Counted from the first letter of the stretch, positions 13,911-25,822 are shown. The stretch: 64,000 bases of DNA from Iris pallida (GCA_029216955.1 JANAVB010010791.1:2169482-2233481); one strand, 5' to 3'. Notes: generated by a model from the letters alone, not told the origin. Translations and numbers: made by a program.

Positions 13911-13980
13911 CTTGACCTAGTTTGACTAGTCTAGTTGACTGGAGTTGACCAAGTGTTGACTTTAGTCTAGTTTGACCTAG
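13911..13980 (+). promoter_or_regulatory. TTGAC (W-box core) cluster in LTR copy 3
   Basis: Six TTGAC cores followed by C or T occur in about 70 bp, all in the same orientation. TTGACC/T is the WRKY-factor W-box core. Equivalent clusters exist in the other family A LTRs and in family C LTRs. They may be binding sites or simply a decayed short tandem repeat. Confidence 0.4.
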
Positions 13981-15182
13981 ACAGCATGCAGATGCATTGT
14001 ACATTACATATATCACCCTCTGTATACATCTTGACTTGTGTTGCTCTAACTAGGAGTCAGGTATCTCATCTCGGATAGTACATTTACTTCAGACATTCAG
14101 ATACGAGGCGAGTACATTCTCTGATCATTTCATATCCTGCTTAGAATTATTTTCCTGCTTTAAATTACTTTACTTGATACTGTCACGTTGGTCACACGGA
14201 TTGGTACTATATGGATCTTTTCATGAGATGTTATCCCCCTCGGGAGCATCGGATACTGCATGTTTTGTGCGTTTCACGAATCATCACGTATCTCTATGCT
14301 TTCTCTGATTCACGAATCGCTTGTGACACATGTACTCTCATGTTCACAGAGCCATCATGAATCACCTTCACGTATCACTCATTTTATGAGCCATGTGAAG
14401 TTTTCACGAATCTTAACATAACTTGAACAGATCTTTGTGTATCGATTGGGGATGGGGGAGTGGAAATAGACATGTGAATATTATCCCAGTAGCTGTAGTC
14501 ATGAATCACTCTCTTAGCTGTAGTCATGAATCTCCTATGCCATTCACATGTTTATATTTTACTCTGACTCACTAGTCACTATTAGTTCTCTATGTATAGT
14601 AGATATTTCTATTACAGTTCTCTCTCTGATTATATACTGCATTTCCTTCAGTATCTATATCTTACTTTACTGCATGATTATATTTTCTAACCTGCTATGA
14701 ACTGTTGAGATGTACTGTGCTCGCTTCCGTCCTGACTGGACCTGTTGAAAATTTTACAGAGGATGATGAGGAACTCTGCACCCTTACTTGGAGCTTGCCT
14801 AGATGACACTCGCGACCTGGACCCCTGGGGAGGTTCAGGCAGCTGCTCAGGATGATACCTTGTATAGTGTAGATAGCTTAGTCTATTTCTCTTCATGTTT
14901 AGCTGTTGTCTTGGTTTCAGAGTTGTATATTGTAGAGATGTTGAGACTTGTACTTCTTTTCTGTTGTACCTCAGTTGAGGATTCTCTTGTCTATTTTATC
15001 GTACCATATTCTATCTATAGATTGTGATTGAGTTTTACCTCTGTGCTGGCCTCCTTATGGAGAGTATACATATGATGTTAGTTATAGTTCATGACCTAGA
15101 ACAACGTTCTACCACCGACACTGCGGCGTAGGCTGGGCGCTGTTACGTTCTCGTACCCTCACAGTGGGTGCGGGTCGTGACA

Positions 15183-16226
15183 CATTTTTAGTGGTGGCCC
15201 ATACAGGTCCAGTTTATGTAGTGGTATTCGAACTAGAGTATCACTACAGCCTGCAGTAGGATTAGGATATTTTGGAGGTACTCAATCACAATAGGAAAAC
15301 TCTTAATCAGATTCCTTTTTGTCTAAAATTGTTGATTATTGACTTTCCTTTGAATATAAATTGTCCTCCTTTGAATTTTCGCTTCATTCCCAGAAATTTC
15401 TTCTTGTTTTGATTTGTCTTCATGATGGTTACGGAGACACGATCTCATCGTTTCGGTTCGAGGGATACTATCGAGAGGCTGGCCACCTCTCGTCCTGTTC
15501 GTCAGGGCCTCGAGATCGTAGCTTCTGTTGTGCCGACTCAGGTTGGCGTTTCTGCTACATTGGAGGTGCACCTCTATCTGTACAGAGATTTTTTTCCGTC
15601 ATTTCTGATTTCTCTCAGCAGCGGTGATTCATGCAGCATCAGCAGCAGACCAAGGGAAACTAGCAGGGCGAGCTATCGTCAGGACAGACAAGGATGCACA
15701 GGTCGTTGGAGATCTAGTTGCAGGTTACATTCTTTTGATTTAATTTCTGCAATTGCCTCTTATAGCTGTCTTGAAATTCGATTCTCCCTGTTCCTTGTTG
15801 ATTTATCAATTTTGTCCTGTTGTTTTTGGTGTTATGTTGATTTTCTTCTGAGATAAATCATATGGGCTAGGTCACCTAAATTATGGGATCTAGAATCTTC
15901 GATAGTCGTGATAGTTGGCATAGTGAGGACACGTAGTCAGACCTTGGATGCATTTCTCGGGTATAAGAATTTAAGGTTTTCGTCGTCGCATGCGACAATA
16001 CGAAAATTTTAAATACCATAAACCTAGAGGTACGTACCTTAGTCAAGGACTCTGTGATTATCGTAGCCCTGCTCACTAGCACGACGAAGATTCTGAGTAT
16101 CATGATTTTGGACAGACGCATATGACTATCTGACGGTATGTTAAGACTTTGATTGTGGGGTGTTTGACCAAGAAAGACTACTACCATTTTAATTTCGAGG
16201 ACGAAATTTTATAAGGTGGGTAGGAT
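15183..16226 (+). mobile_element. Family A internal region, copy 3
   Basis: It is 1044 bp long. It starts CATTTTTAGTGGTGGCCC, carries the best-preserved gag start at 15422, and ends with AATTTCGAGGACG and GGTGGGTAGGAT before the next LTR. The segment at about 15880-16130 contains diverged repeats also found in the family C internal region near 51600-51850, so families A and C share ancestry there. Confidence 0.8.
15422..15856 (+). pseudogene. gag N-terminal remnant, copy 3 (longest open frame)
   Basis: A 144-codon open frame starts MMVTETRSHRFGSRDTIE. The first ~45 residues (basic, then VPTQVGVSATLE) look like a plant Ty3/gypsy Gag N-terminus. After about residue 50 the frame runs through a CAG-rich stretch out of register and then into non-coding sequence. 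A second ATG lies one codon on. There is no capsid domain, zinc knuckle or pol. I judge it a truncated gag relic that may be kept for its RNA rather than its protein. Confidence 0.5.
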
Positions 16227-16790
16227 TGTAACACCCAGTTTTCTAAAATGAGGGTAATTTTGAAATTTTGAAATTATAATTATAATTATTGATATTTATT
16301 TCATATTATGATTTTTGGTAATTTTTAATTAATTTTAAACTATTTAAATTTATGACTTGTGATTTTGGTGTTGTGCTAGTGATTAGTAGATACTGCCTAC
16401 CCTAGAGCCTAGCCATGTGATTAGGGTATTTGACATTTTTAGGGTTATTTGGATTTATTATAATTTATTTGAATTTATGGGAATTTTTAGAATTTATTTT
16501 GGAATTGTTTGAATGAGGGTTGACTAGGTTGACTTTGACTAGCCATGACCTTGGTAGGCTAACCTAGAAGCTAACCCTAGATGTGTTTGGACTTGGTTAG
16601 GTCATGTAACCCTAGTTAGACTAGAGTTGACCCATGGTATGGTTATTTGACTTAAGTTAGATTTAAGTCATAAGCCATGACTTGTATTTAAACCTTAAAT
16701 CAATAACTAGCCTTAAGGCCCATAGCCCATTAGACTTAACCCTAACCCTAACCATCAGCCCATGACAGCCACCTAGGGCTATTTTTCCCC

Positions 16791-16798
16791 TATAAATA
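16791..16798 (+). promoter_or_regulatory. TATA box of LTR copy 4
   Basis: TATAAATA lies at the same offset as in copy 3 (10723), after a CCCC stretch. It is the likely core promoter of the last LTR. If active it could read out into the 21257 flank. Confidence 0.6.
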
Positions 16799-17051
16799 AT
16801 CTCTTCATTTATTGTTCTTGCCTCTTTATTGAGATTTTAACATTTGGAGAAGGAGGTAATGTCATTTCTTCCCTAATCCCTAGATCCTTCATTTTAATTC
16901 CTTTTCCACTCTAGTCTTTTGCATTAGTTCCTAATCCAGCTCTATTTCATATCCATAGAGAGAAATCTCAGGTTTGGACCAATTTGGAGCACTTGGCCAT
17001 CAAGAAGAACCACCCCATTTTGAAGCTTTTTCATGCAAATGGCACATATAG

Positions 17052-20000
17052 GTAACTTCCTATTCCTTCCATAGATTTTCGATTTCTTTGCATGAATAGG
17101 AAGCCCTAGGTGTCCCCTAGCCGTAGGTATTGGTTTTGTGTCGATTCGTGTTCATTTCGTGCTCGTGTCGGACACGTATCAGGTTGTATTGTTAAGTGCT
17201 TGTTAAAATGCCACAAAGGATTTTTAATTGTTATTTTTGAAAAGTGCTTGAACAAATTTGATGATTTATATGTATACATTGATTTTCAATTGGACTGAGC
17301 TGATTTTCGAGCCGTGTCCGTGTCCAAACAGGACACGAACACGCTCGCAGCACGTACGGGCAGTGCCCTGCTGCCCGTGTCCTCTTTCTCGCTGGACATG
17401 CCACCTCTTGACACCAAAATTGGTGTGGACACTCCTTGGGTGACTGACACTAGGGCCACAAAATTTCGTGGGATTCTATGGAATGGTTTGGGAGCAATCG
17501 AGCCCGCACCGATTCCTCACTGTCACACACGCACGAAAAATCCGCACTGATACGGCCTCCAAACTATGACACGACACCACGTGGACACGTTTCAGGCATG
17601 TGGACACGTACCTATACCCTAGGCGTACACGTGTGCACGGCCACGTATCACCACGTGGCCCATGTCGTGCACTGGACACACGTGCACGCGTGCACGACAC
17701 TGTCAGTGCACAGTCCGTGTCTGTGTGTGTAAATTATGTTTTGGACACGTTTGTGTCCACCTTGTTGGACACAAACACCCTCCCCATGACACGTATGACA
17801 TGCCCCTTATGTTGCACATTTAAGTTATTAATTAAATTGTTTTTTTTAAATAAATTTGAAGTTTGAATGCTCAGGGTTGCAAAGTTCTGATACCTGGTAT
17901 TTGAAATTGGTTTTCTTAGATTGAAATCAGTTTAATTGTTTTAAATATCAAATTACATATAAATAACATACTGCATGATGTCTTAATACTTGGGATTTCA
18001 TTGGTTTCGAATTTGGTTTTGGGTTGAATGTGAGAATGGAAATTTTGCTAACTATAATTGACTTGAAATCTGAGATGGTATGTACATTGTCTTGTTTTCC
18101 ATCCCTTCATTTTTTTTTTGAATATAACCTGATAATGAAATGGGATTTTGGATAGTATGTGGTTTTCGAATTTGGCAAAAACTAGGATTTCCTAAGAACG
18201 TGAGAGTTTCCCTTTTATTTCCCTTCACAAATTTCTAAACCTTGACTGAATTCTGAACTGTCATTAATCCACTGTTTTCAAACTGTATATTAACTTCATT
18301 TCCTCAATAACTGATTTTGATTTAATATTTCTATCAATATTTTTCCATGCCTGAGAATGGGTCGTCTGGTCAAGATATCCTTGTGTATCATTCCCCTAAC
18401 TTGGTATCTGTCCTAAACTGAGATTTAGATGTTTAGCCCATCATGTATGCCTACTTCTCATTTGGTAACAGTTGATACACTATATGTTCAGTCCCTTTGG
18501 ACATGGTATCAACCTTGCAACTATGAGTCCTCTGGATGTTGTGTGCCTATCTAAATTTCAGACTCTTGATCAATATTAGCCTACTGCAAACTTAATTGCT
18601 CAGACCCTATACATGTTCAACCTTGTCCTTCATCAATCCACATCTCCTAATTGGTTCCATCATATGTAGTTCCCTCTATGTTCTGTCTTGCATCATGTGA
18701 CCATCATAGTTCAGTAGATGAATGCCCCAGTCAGGATGCTGGGTTCAAGTGCTGAACTCCAAGTATCAGACCCATACCTGCATATAGACACCCCCATCCT
18801 TCACTACAAACTCAATTGCATGCCATATTCCTTGATTCTTCTCTACCTTACACCATTGTGAACTGTCAATTGTCTTGGTTTACAAATTTTCTTAACTATA
18901 AACTAATTTTCTTTATTAACTGTCAGAAATCAAACCTGAGAACACTTGTGACACTCCCCATTTCCTGTCATATTGACACAGCACTCACACACTGAGACAC
19001 TTGACACTTGCTTCTCACAAAATCCTGAGAACTGCTATACAATGTTGAATTTCCAGATTTTCCTATCACCCACACACCCTATCCTTTAAGTCCCTGTCAT
19101 CTACACACTCCTACCTAACCTACACACACATACCCCTGTTTTATAATTCCCACACAGCCTCCCACATTCCTGTCCTAACAGCCTAGTATTGTCTACATAT
19201 CAGCCATGTATACCCAGGGTTCACCCTACAAAACTCAGTCCCTAAGTAGCCCCCTAAACCCAACTAAATGACAGTCCCTAAGCCCCTGTTTTCAGCCCAC
19301 ATGACCACACCACCTCAGTCCTATACACAGCCCTCTAAGACATCAAATACCTGTCCAAATTTACCCCATGTGACAGCCCTCTCTTGTATTGTTCACACAC
19401 ACATGTGTCCACCCTCACTCTCTTTCACACACACACACATTGTTTACTCATGTGTTTTTCCCCCTTCACTCCCTTCCTATGTATATATATGCATTGTGAA
19501 ATATATGTATATAAGTTTTCCCTATATATGAGTATATAAGTTTGTATATATATAAATTAGTTATATATGGTGTATGGTGATATATATGATATTTTGTATT
19601 ATATGTCATGATATAGAGTATGGGTAGAATTGTATAGTGACTATAGAATAGATGTATTCTTAATAGACTATTAGACATAGTCATGCCATGCGTAGTGTAA
19701 ACTCATAACTAGTGTTTATTTCTCTTCTCATGTACACCTCCATGTTCACACACATAGCCTTACATGCTAGTTCCCTCTCTAACTTTCTTTCATTATAAAA
19801 TGTTGTAAATATATGAAATCATATATATTTATGGCCATATATAAATTCCATGATAAATAGCTAAATGTGAATGTGCCTTGATGTGTGGCTTGTGTTTGGC
19901 TAGTATATCCTTGTGATTGGTGTGTGATTGCTAGATTAGGCTTGGTTAGGCCTAGTGAGACTTATTAGACTTGTTGGGCTAGAACTTGACCTAGTTTAAC

Positions 20001-20833
20001 TAGTCTAGTTGACTGGAGTTGACCAAGTGTTGACTTTAGTCTAGTTTGACCTAGACAGCATGCAGATGCATTGTACATTACATATATCATCCTCTGTATA
20101 CATCTTGACTTGTGTTGCTCTAACTAGGAGTCAGGTATCTCATCTCGGATAGTACATTTACTTCAGACATTCAGATACGAGGCGAGTACATTCTCTGATC
20201 ATTTCATATCCTGCTTAGAATTATTTTCCTGCTTTAAATTACTTTACTTGATACTGTCACGTTGGTCACACGGATTGGTACTATATGGATCTTTTCATGA
20301 GATGTTATCCCCCTCGGGAGCATCGGATACTGCATGTTTTGTGCGTTTCACGAATCATCACGTATCTCTATGCTTTCTCTGATTCACGAATTGCTTGTGA
20401 CACATGTACTCTCATGTTCACAGAGCCATCATGAATCACCTTCACGTATCACTCATTTTATGAGCCATGTGAAGTTTTCACGAATCTTAACATAACTTGA
20501 ACAGATCTTTGTGTATCGATTGGGGATGGGGGAGTGGAAATAGACATGTGAATATTATCCCAGTAGCTGTAGTCATGAATCACTCTCTTAGCTGTAGTCA
20601 TGAATCTCCTATGCCATTCACATGTTTATATTTTACTCTGACTCACTAGTCACTATTAGTTCTCTATGTATAGTAGATATTTCTATTACAGTTCTCTCTC
20701 TGATTACATACTGCATTTCCTTCAGTATCTATATCTTACTTTACTGCATGATTATATTTTCTAACCTGCTATGAACTGTTGAGATGTACTGTGCTCGCTC
20801 CCGTCCTGACTGGACCTGTTGAAAATTTTACAG
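17052..20833 (+). other. Candidate LTR leader intron (copy 4)
   Basis: GTAACTT follows CATATAG at the 5' side, and TTTTACAG ends the 3' side with CTGAC at 20806-20810. The length is 3782 bp, against 3776 in copy 3. Both boundary motifs are unchanged between copies. Splicing itself is inferred. Confidence 0.35.
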
Positions 20834-21256
20834 AGGATGATGAGGAACTCTGCACCCTTACTTGGAGCTTGCGTAGATGACACTCGCGACCTGGACCCCT
20901 GGGGAGGTTCAGGCAGCTGCTCAGGATGATACCTTGTATAGTGTAGATAGCTTAGTCTATTTCTCTTCATGTTTAGCTGTTGTCTTGGTTTCAGAGTTGT
21001 ATATTGTAGAGATGTTGAGACTTGTACTTCTTTTCTGTTGTACCTCAGTTGAGGATTCTCTTGTCTATTTTATCGTACCATATTCTATCTATAGATTGTG
21101 ATTGAGTTTTACCTCTGTGCTGGCCTCCTTATGGAGAGTATACATATGATGTTAGTTATAGTTCATGACCTAGAACAGCGTTCTACCGCCGACACTGCGG
21201 CGTAGGCTGGGCGCTGTTACGTTCTCGTACCCTCACAGTGGGTGCGGGTCGTGACA

Positions 21257-21431
21257 ATTTTTTTCATTCGCTATATAGAAAGAAGGTAATTGAGACTATA
21301 TATTTGCTATATATATATATGTCGTATGCATCTCTCTCAACCACTAGGCTAGAGGTCATTTGCTATATTTTTTTTTTCATTTGCTATATATTTGAAAGAA
21401 GGTAATTGTGACTATATATTTGCTATATATA

Positions 21432-21501
<70 letters not shown>

Positions 21502-21629
21502 CTTCCCCCTCTACTTCCTCCTGAACCCCGCACAGCTCCGCCTCCGATCACTTCTTCTCCTCCTCCTCCTCCTTACCTCACTCACCCCCTCCACCCCCTT
21601 TTGAACCCTTCCCCACTCTTTCGCAGTAG
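21257..21629. repeat. AT-rich flank with duplicated block and TA microsatellite
   Basis: About 60 bp (TTTTCATTCGCTATATA...) at 21259-21320 recurs at 21371-21438. A pure TA run fills about 21438-21495. From 21497 the sequence turns C/T-rich (CTCC repeats), as in a 5' leader of the ORF beginning at 21630. No gene is seen in the AT-rich part. Confidence 0.7.
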
Positions 21630-21666
21630 ATGTCATCCCCACAACCTTTCGATTCTCCTCCCTATT
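21630..21666 (+). pseudogene. Start of LINE-like ORF interrupted by the family B element
   Basis: An ATG at 21630 opens the frame MSSPQPFDSPP, which is cut by the LTR element at 21667. The sequence resumes after 33301 with proline- and arginine-rich coding sequence leading to a DUF4283 domain. The join is inferred from the 5-bp duplication (CTATT at 21662-21666, CTATC at 33302-33306). Confidence 0.45.
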
Positions 21667-21933
21667 TGTAAACCCCCTAATTTTATAATTTTTTATATAT
21701 TTATTTTATTTAGTATTTATGGTAATTTTCTATCTAGTGAATAGTTAGTAAATAATTATATGATTTTTTTCCAATATATAAACTAGTGAGTAAAATATTA
21801 TTGATGGTATATTGCTTGCAAATTTTTATTGAAATATACATTATGGGTATTTAGTGAGTTTTAGATTTTTAGGAATTATTTTATATTTTTCTAGGTGTTA
21901 TGTGCATATATAGTTATACATATGTATTTATCT

Positions 21934-22001
<68 letters not shown>

Positions 22002-24581
22002 AAGAAAAAAAAACTACTTTTGAAACCTACTGTTCCTGGGAACAGTGAATTCAAATAGATGACCCGTTTTTCCCTTCCTTCCCGTGAACAAACCCTTTCG
22101 AGATGATTTGATTAAATCAAATCTTGAACCAAAATTCTATCAAATCTTTTTCCAAATCCAAACCCTAATAACTCTGTAACCCTAGAGAATCCCATGGAGA
22201 AACAAATTAGAGTTCGACCCATAATTGGATTAGAAAACAGGATATATAGTTCGCGCAGCCGCGGGGGCGGGGGGGGGGGGAGGGGTGTGCTTATCAAAAA
22301 TTAACCATCGAAACTCATCCCCGACCCCAACCCTCGATTCCAGAGCAACACCGACACCCCCACACCCAAGTCCGACCGACTGAACGCCGCTGTAGTTGGC
22401 CGAAGCGCCGTCGCGAATGCCAGAACCGAAAAGAAATAGAGCCCACTCTGTTTCGAATGAATCCTGGTATCCCTCTTCCTGATCAGATCTTTCCCTAATT
22501 TCTCGATTGATTTTCGATTCATGAATTGTTGTAGAAAGCCTAGTTGACCCTCTACTTGTCCAGTAAATAGAATTAATTTACTCGACCTGAGTATCGCAGG
22601 AGGAACCCCAAAAGTTTGGAAAAAATACTGTCTCGAATGACATATTTTTGGCATTAAACACCTATGTTTGGCATCACCTCGCGATCAACATAACATGAGT
22701 TTTAAAATTCTATTTGAACACCCTGGTAGACAACATGTATCACTTTAACACCTTTCTTTTAGTTCCTGAATTCATTAAGTATATCCAAAGTTATTTGATT
22801 CTAAAAATCCAGAATAATATGTCTATCAAAAGCTAAAATTTCGAAAATTCATCCCGATACGACGTTCGTCCCGACAAACATCGCAAACCGAAAGTATCAA
22901 AAGGTGCGTATCGACTTCGCGGATGTGTGGGCTTTGACAGAATTCAAATTGGTTGCGTATGCGCGACGAATTTGATGCGTATTTGTTAAAATTTACCATA
23001 TCGACCTCTTTGCATATTTTCTAATTACTTTGTGGACGTTCGTCAAATCGAGACGAAACTTGCGCCATTAGGACCGTATCCTTTTTTGGGTCATGTTTAC
23101 CAAGTTTGGTCCGATTTTGAAAAGGTCGACCGGAACGCCTATTTTGGCGGGAGTACGACCCGCTCCAACGGACGAAATTATGTACGGCCCTCCAGAATCC
23201 AACTTTGAATATACGGTTGGGTTCATCTCCTCAAATTGGTCCCATAGACATGTCATTTGATGACTTTAAAGACCATAGACATTGGCACGCATTTCGGTGC
23301 AAAATGGGTCCAACGGGGGACATCGTTTTGACCCAAAATTATAATTTTGCCCCTGTTCTAGAATTGGACTTTTGGACAGGCATTTCCTAGATATATCTTT
23401 TATATCGGGAATATTCTTGATATTTTTTCAGCACCCAGAGCCGTTCGTAGATTTTGGGATTCATTGCTGACGTGATTTATTGCTTGAAGTTGCTATTACC
23501 GCACTGCCAGGCAAGATACCTTACCACCATACTCTGTGACTACTTTATTTTACTTCTTAGTTTTTTATATACTGCATAGATTATATTACTGTGCGTCCAA
23601 GTCACACTTGGGTGCAAGCGACTGTATCGATCGTTTTACTTGCGTTTATGTTATTTTATTGCATTGACTTAGCTTAGTGACCACCCAATTGATGATGAGA
23701 AATTGGTATATCTTATACGACCTTGACACTGATCATCACGAGTTGTGAGTCACATGTAGGACACGTACTCGCGTAGTCGGCTGGCCACCGATACGTATGA
23801 GACGTACGACGGTTAGAAGTAACTGCCAATAGAATTGCATGCTAGTGGACTTGGCAGTTACTAGAGGTTCCTATGGGACATGGAGGTGACCCTATTAGGC
23901 ATTGGGTGGGGAGGACAGTTCCTTAACGTATGGGCCACATATGCACTTTCCTATTTCGGATCTTGCTGGCCTCTGACATTCGATGAATTTTATACTTTGA
24001 GGTCCCTGGTATCCTAGTGGGACCATACCTGAGTTTCCTGCAGCCATAGTGCCCATGCATTGAAGGTTTGTTCTTAACTGCATTATCACTGTAGAACTGG
24101 TAGGCACCCTATTGCATACATTCTTTTCTTTTCTATTATATATCACAGTTTATATGGTATGGTATTTTCTTGGATCTTATTACGTCACTCTGAGGACCTG
24201 GTTATCTCTCCAGGTGGGTGCTTTTTATGATGCTTTGCAGGTGCTCTAGCCAAGATCGTGGTCTTTCCTTTTCCATCGAGGAGGCTTGCTCTTGGTTCGT
24301 CTTGCCATCTTTATTGATCATTTCCTTGTATATTTTCTCTCATTTGAAGTAGTTGGCAGTGGATTTGTCTCTGCCCAACTTTTGTACAAATAACAATTCA
24401 GTATTGACTTTTATCATATATTATTTTCTTATTGTGGATGAGATTTAATTATCATGGTTTACTGCATTCTTACAGTTTATGTATACATACGAAGGTTCCA
24501 TATATTAGAGTATAATTTGTATGTGTGAAGTTGGCATGTCTACGTACTTAGTCCCAAGTATTTTGGGACTGGAGCGTTACA
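21667..24581 (+). repeat. Family B 5' LTR
   Basis: It aligns end to end with 30410-33301, including a TA run (here about 21941-21998), a G-rich run near 22266, and AGTCCCAAGTATTTTGGGAC just before the end. A 5' splice-site-like CTG|GTATCC lies at 22466 and a CAG 3' site at 24240. The ORF-like stretches are not conserved between the two LTRs. Confidence 0.88.
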
Positions 24582-25556
24582 TATTTTTGTGGTGGTCCAT
24601 GCAGGTCAGTTTGTCACTTCGTTTACGCTATTGTACCGATGTGAGCCTGCATATAGGATTAGCATATAGGAATCTCATCCACGAGCTTGAATCTCCTCCC
24701 TTGATATCCAATTTTGAACTCTCAGTTGACTACCTTGATTTTCTTCTGCTTGATTCCTTTTCCACCGTGAAACGTATCTTTTCCCTTCGTGCTTGATATA
24801 GAGGTTAGGAAGTTGAATCATACTAGTTATACATGTTATATTGCTCAATCACCTTAGTAGTTGACTCTTATAAGTTGGATAGTATGCCTCGCGGCCTACC
24901 ACCCCGTGTCCTTGTAACCTATTAATGAAGTGTAACTAGGTGATAATGAATATATGCTAGTGTAGGAAAATATATTTGCCTAGAATATAGAGTTTTAGTA
25001 GCCCATACTGTTGGCCCAATGATTGTATCATATTTTTTAGTATGGTTAATATGTTACGTTTAGCATTTCATTATCACTAATTTCCATACTATCGCTATAA
25101 CATTTCTACTTATACTTATACCTTTGGTGATATGTGCCTATTGGTTTACATATTAGTGATATGAGCTTATCTATCTTAAATTTAATCAGGTTGCCAAAAT
25201 CAAAACTATACTTTTGATTGTGGTCATTCAATTAAGTTTAATCATTATGATATCACTAACATTTTTGCTATCACCTTAGCACTTATACATAAACTTAGCA
25301 TTATCCTAATGTGCATTAAACTTATTATACTTGCTACTATGTATATTATTTTGTTCGCCTAACATGTACATACAGAAAAGCAATAAGCAAGATCTATGTG
25401 GACATATGCAATGAAGAAATCATGGTACGCCAAAGACGAAGAATCATACAAGATTTCTCTGAACCACCCGACGACATCTCCGGAGCCATGCACTCGAGTG
25501 TTCCGCTGATCGGTCAGCGGACGGGGGTCGGGGGGCAGCACCCCTCGTCGGGGGTT

Positions 25557-25573
25557 CGGGGGCGAAGCCCCCG
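25557..25573 (+). other. GC hairpin CGGGGGC-GAA-GCCCCCG
   Basis: A perfect 7-bp stem closes on a GAA triloop in otherwise AT-rich surroundings, within a G/C-rich patch at 25520-25575. It may fold in RNA or DNA; function unknown. Confidence 0.6.
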
Positions 25574-25822
25574 AAAGGTATTCAGTTTTCACAAACTGAG
25601 TATCTTTGGATAATAGCCGCCAAGGAAAAAGGCCAACATCTATCAAGGAAAGAAGCCAAGCCATGCCATCATTATTTCAAGACTCTAAAGAAGCCTCCAC
25701 CTGCTATAATATATCTGGAGTCTGTAATGAGTCTTAGGAATATTTGTAAACACAAAAAATAGATGGCAAAATCGAAAGCTAGGGTAGAAATTAGTCCAGG
25801 ATCATTTTCGGATGGAAATCGG

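Larger units (their letters stand above)
10984..14759 (+). other. Candidate LTR leader intron (copy 3)
   Basis: It begins GTAACTT after ...CATATAG and ends TTTTACAG, 3776 bp. A CTGAC branch-point-like motif lies about 24 bp before the 3' end. The same pair occurs in copy 4 (17052-20833). Families B, C and D have analogous site pairs. The sites are seen; splicing is inferred. Confidence 0.35.
10159..15182 (+). repeat. Family A LTR, copy 3 (complete, 5024 bp)
   Basis: It is bounded by TGTAACACCC and GTCGTGACA and flanked by the polypurine tract on the left and the primer-site-like segment on the right. In order it holds a TATA box at 10723, a 5' splice-site-like AG|GTAACTT at 10983, a GGACACG/CACGTG-rich block at about 11240-11720, CA-rich and TA-rich segments (13300-13520), a TTGAC cluster (13911-13980), and a branch-like motif with 3' splice-site-like TTTTACAG ending at 14759. 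No protein-coding gene is seen. Confidence 0.9.
1..21256 (+). mobile_element. Tandem array of family A non-autonomous LTR retrotransposon
   Basis: Four copies of one long LTR alternate with three short internal regions, so neighbouring units share an LTR: partial LTR 1-3841, internal 3842-4856, LTR 4857-9126, internal 9127-10158, LTR 10159-15182, internal 15183-16226, LTR 16227-21256. The period is 6068 bp between the last two LTR starts. LTRs begin TGTAACACCC and end GGGTCGTGACA. Each internal ends in an AATTTCGAGGACGAAAT...GGTGGGTAGGAT tract typical of plant Ty3/gypsy (chromovirus-like) elements. No protease, reverse transcriptase or integrase is present, so movement would need proteins in trans. 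The arrangement fits unequal or LTR-LTR recombination between copies. The 5' end lies outside the window. Confidence 0.88.
16227..21256 (+). repeat. Family A LTR, copy 4 (complete, 5030 bp)
   Basis: It begins TGTAACACCC and ends GGGTCGTGACA. It closes the array; unrelated AT-rich sequence follows at 21257. It has the same internal landmarks as copy 3: TATA at 16791, AG|GTAACTT at 17051, palindrome at 17681, TTGAC cluster at 19985-20055 with one core lost, CTGAC at 20806 and TTTTACAG ending at 20833. Confidence 0.9.

Noticed and set aside
16736..16760. AACCCTAACCCTAACC as interstitial telomere repeat
   Set aside because: Only two to three six-base units occur, in every family A LTR at the same place. 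The plant telomere unit is seven bases, so this is LTR sequence, at most a telo-box-like motif.
22260..22285. G-run (GCGGGGGCGGGGGG) as a regulatory quadruplex
   Set aside because: The counterpart in the other LTR (30994-31022) is diverged and of different length. It is a plausible slippage tract with no further support.
25398..25664. ORFs on both strands near 25400-25660 as a gene
   Set aside because: They overlap a GC hairpin in a Copia-like LTR; there is no domain, and the two strands are equally open.
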